Assembly: GCA_040881985.1 (NCBI GenBank)
Contig: JBBECE010000026.1
Coordinates: forward strand, 1 to 64,000
Source: JBBECE01 sp040881985
GTDB lineage: Bacteria; Pseudomonadota; Alphaproteobacteria; Rhizobiales; Devosiaceae
DNA: 64,000 nucleotides
Direction: 5' to 3'
Numbering within the stretch: position 1 is the stretch's first letter; each line of letters opens with the position of its first letter. Both the position numbers and the translations under genes were made by a program. The notes beneath the pieces are model-generated. The model was not told the origin of the DNA and made no database searches. It saw only the letters and a list, made by a program, of their open reading frames with translations. Positions 62,109 through 64,000 of this stretch are shown in pieces.

Positions 62109-63500
62109 TCAGGGTTTCGCCAGGGCGTCGATAATGCGCACCCACGAGCGGATGCCGCGGTGGAAGCTCGCGAGGTCGTATTTCTCGTTGGGACTGTGGA
62201 TCTGGTCGTCGTGTCCCGCAAAGCCGATCAAGAGAGTGTCGAGCCCGAGCCGCTGCTTGAATTCCATCACTACCGGAATTGAGCCGCCGGAGCCGATCAG
62301 GACGCCTTCGTGGCCCCATTCGTCCTTGAGCGCCGCCAGCGCCTTGCGGACATGGACCCCGTCGCTCGACACGGTGACGGCAGGTGTCGCCGAGCCGCCG
62401 AAGAACTTGACCGAGCAATCAGCGGGGATACGGGCGCGGACATGGGAACGGAACGCCTGGCGCAGTTTTTCGGGGTTCTGGTCGCCGACGAGGCGAAAAG
62501 TGACCTTGGCGCGGGCCTTGGCGGGAATGACCGTCTTGGCTCCCTCGCCGGTATAGCCGCCCCAAATGCCGTTGATCTCGCAGGTCGGGCGCGACCATGT
62601 CTGTTCGAGCACCGAGCGCCCTTTTTCCCCCGCCGGCACGCTCAGGCCAACATCGGCGAGGAATTTCCGCGCGTCGAAGCCGAGCGTCGTCCAGCGAGCC
62701 GCGACGTCGGCGGGAACTTCGGCGACGCCCTCGTAGTACCCGGCAATTGCGACGGCACCTTCGTCGGTTCTGAGGCTCGCGATGATCTCGGCGATGAGCT
62801 GGATCGGGTTGCGCGCGGCGCTCCCATACATGCCTGAGTGCAAATCCTTGTTCGCCGTCCGGACTTCGAACTCCTCGGCCACGATCCCGCGCAGCATAGT
62901 GACGATCGCCGGGGTTTGCGGGTCCCACATATCGGTGTCGCACACCAGCGCAATATCGGCTTTCAGCTCGGCGGCGGCGCCGTCGATGAAGGCGGCGAGA
63001 TTCCGGCTGCCGCTCTCCTCCTCGCCTTCGAGTAGGACGCTGACCTTGAGCGGCAGGTGCCCGGCGACCCGACGCCAGGCACGGCAAGCCTCGAGGAAAG
63101 TCATCAACTGACCCTTGTCGTCGGAAGTCCCGCGCCCGACGATCCGTTTCTTGCCGTCGGGTGTGGTGATGAGGGCCGGCTCGAAGGGCGGCGTTGTCCA
63201 GAGCTCGAGCGGATCGATGGGCTGGACGTCGTAGTGGCCGTAGAAGAGCACGTGCGGGCCGTCCCCCCGCCTGTCATGGGCGACCACCACGGGATGGCCG
63301 GCGGTCGGCCGCATCGAGGCGTCGAACCCGTCGGCGGAGAGGTCGGCCGCGAGCCAGTCGGCGGCGCGGCCGCAGTCTTCGGCATAGGCGGGATCGGTCG
63401 AGATCGAGGCGATGCGCAACAGCTCGAAAAGCCGCGCCAAGCTCTCGTCGAGTTGGGTGTCGACGACGCCGAGAACGGCGTCAAGGAAAGCGGAAGCCAT
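62109..63500 (-). CDS. M20-family dipeptidase
   Basis: 463 residues. The M20 di-zinc site is visible: FYGHYDVQP (His, Asp), GRGTSDDKGQ, and the catalytic and metal Glu pair in LLEGEEESGS. CDTDMWDPQTPAIVTMLRGI and GHDDQIHSPNEKYDLASF (C-terminal His) follow. The lid domain is at about 200-320. It hydrolyses dipeptides in the cytoplasm and could use peptides brought in by the oppABCDF system upstream. It is 9 bases from pyruvate kinase. Confidence 0.93.
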   Translation of the reverse strand: MASAFLDAVLGVVDTQLDESLARLFELLRIASISTDPAYAEDCGRAADWLAADLSADGFDASMRPTAGHPVVVAHDRRGDGPHVLFYGHYDVQPIDPLELWTTPPFEPALITTPDGKKRIVGRGTSDDKGQLMTFLEACRAWRRVAGHLPLKVSVLLEGEEESGSRNLAAFIDGAAAELKADIALVCDTDMWDPQTPAIVTMLRGIVAEEFEVRTANKDLHSGMYGSAARNPIQLIAEIIASLRTDEGAVAIAGYYEGVAEVPADVAARWTTLGFDARKFLADVGLSVPAGEKGRSVLEQTWSRPTCEINGIWGGYTGEGAKTVIPAKARAKVTFRLVGDQNPEKLRQAFRSHVRARIPADCSVKFFGGSATPAVTVSSDGVHVRKALAALKDEWGHEGVLIGSGGSIPVVMEFKQRLGLDTLLIGFAGHDDQIHSPNEKYDLASFHRGIRSWVRIIDALAKP

Positions 63501-63509
63501 GTTCGTCCC

Positions 63510-64000
63510 TTAGCGCCCGCGTCCGCCCATTGCCTCGATGAAAGCGATACGCAGCATGTTGGTCGTGCCGGGGGTGCCGAGCGGCACGCCGGCGGTAATC
63601 GCGATGCGGTCCTTGGGCTGAGCGAAGCCTTCGCGGCGGGCGATCTGGCAGGCGCGATCGACCATGTCTTCGAGGCTGGCGGCATCCTCGGTCTGGACGC
63701 AGTGCAGCCCCCAGACGAGCGACAGGCGGCGGACGGTCGAAAGGATCGGAGAAAGCGCTACGATGGGCTTTGCCGGCCGCTCGCGGGCGGCGCGCAGGCC
63801 GGTCGAGCCGGACGAGGTGTAGGTGACGATGGCGGCGAGATCGAGGGTCTCCGCCACCTGTCTGGTTGCCGCCGAGATCGCGTCGGCGGCGGTCCGCTCG
63901 GGCTCGGTCTGCTGGGCGCGAATGATGCCGGAATAGAGCGCGTCGTGTTCGACCGCGATCGCTACCCGATTCATCATAGCGACAGCCTCGACCGGATATT
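63510..64000 (-). CDS. pyk: pyruvate kinase, 3' part (runs off the window)
   Basis: The reading frame continues beyond 64000. The visible part includes YPVEAVAMMNRVA just at the edge, a typical pyruvate kinase segment, then the C-terminal allosteric domain (ISAATRQVAETLDLAAIVTYTSSGSTGLRAARERPAKPIVALSP and GVPLGTPGTTNMLRI). It makes pyruvate and ATP from phosphoenolpyruvate. The Met at 63977 is internal. Confidence 0.93.
   Translation of the reverse strand, partial: YPVEAVAMMNRVAIAVEHDALYSGIIRAQQTEPERTAADAISAATRQVAETLDLAAIVTYTSSGSTGLRAARERPAKPIVALSPILSTVRRLSLVWGLHCVQTEDAASLEDMVDRACQIARREGFAQPKDRIAITAGVPLGTPGTTNMLRIAFIEAMGGRGR

Overview
The window is a dense, high-GC stretch of an alphaproteobacterial chromosome, most likely from the Rhizobiales (Hyphomicrobiales). 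The evidence is a CpdR-type single-domain response regulator next to an N-formylglutamate amidohydrolase, a ROSE-like thermometer leader on a small heat-shock gene, a long-form L36 protein, an fMet tRNA 3' sequence of alphaproteobacterial type, and split nadA/nadB and gltB/gltD arrangements. No phage, transposase, CRISPR array or rRNA was seen. Almost everything is core metabolism, with a few accessory islands and regulatory sites.

Layout. 1-1690: the 3' part of a degenerate initiator tRNA, a long inverted repeat, and a TetR regulator divergent from two small membrane-protein genes across a double operator. 1746-11254: an RhlE-type helicase, a secreted metallo-beta-lactamase-fold protein, a mini-gene of 24 codons, TPR and GNAT genes, an SMP-30 lactonase, an SDR, a two-domain VOC protein, an ArsC-like phosphatase, and a three-gene ECF sigma/anti-sigma operon led by a secreted protein. 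11478-15593: sugar dehydrogenase and kinase, then CcdA, thioredoxin and dihaem cytochrome c. 15590-21101: nadA-nadB on the minus strand and modABC on the plus strand.

21122-21667 is the most unusual spot: an unfamiliar gene with an EVE/PUA-like look sits directly behind modC, and a second, diverged copy of the modC 3' end lies just downstream of it. 21743-30153 then holds a creatininase-family protein overlapping a DUF1007-NicO fusion, a 5'-nucleotidase-family protein with altered metal ligands, hemH, an SPFH/NfeD pair and an outer-membrane barrel. 30137-34668: galU (with an in-frame C12 tract), galE, a lytic transglycosylase and a DUF459 SGNH hydrolase, which together suggest envelope work.

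34665-40792 is glutamate synthase (gltB-gltD). 41227-49992 holds hsp20 with its thermometer leader, hydrolases, a HisN-like phosphatase, hutG-like and cpdR genes, a desaturase/hydrolase pair, two tandem tRNA-Val genes, and a MerR regulator joined to a fadD-like ligase. 50339-56118 is a beta-oxidation operon (fadE-fadJ-fadI) divergent from that ligase and probably under the same MerR control. 56263-61857 is a complete oligopeptide ABC transporter (oppABCDF), followed by rpmJ, an M20 dipeptidase and the 3' end of pyruvate kinase, which runs off the window.

Genes are tightly packed: same-strand neighbours often overlap by ATGA/GTGA/TTGA, and four convergent pairs share a CTAG in which both stop codons are TAG.
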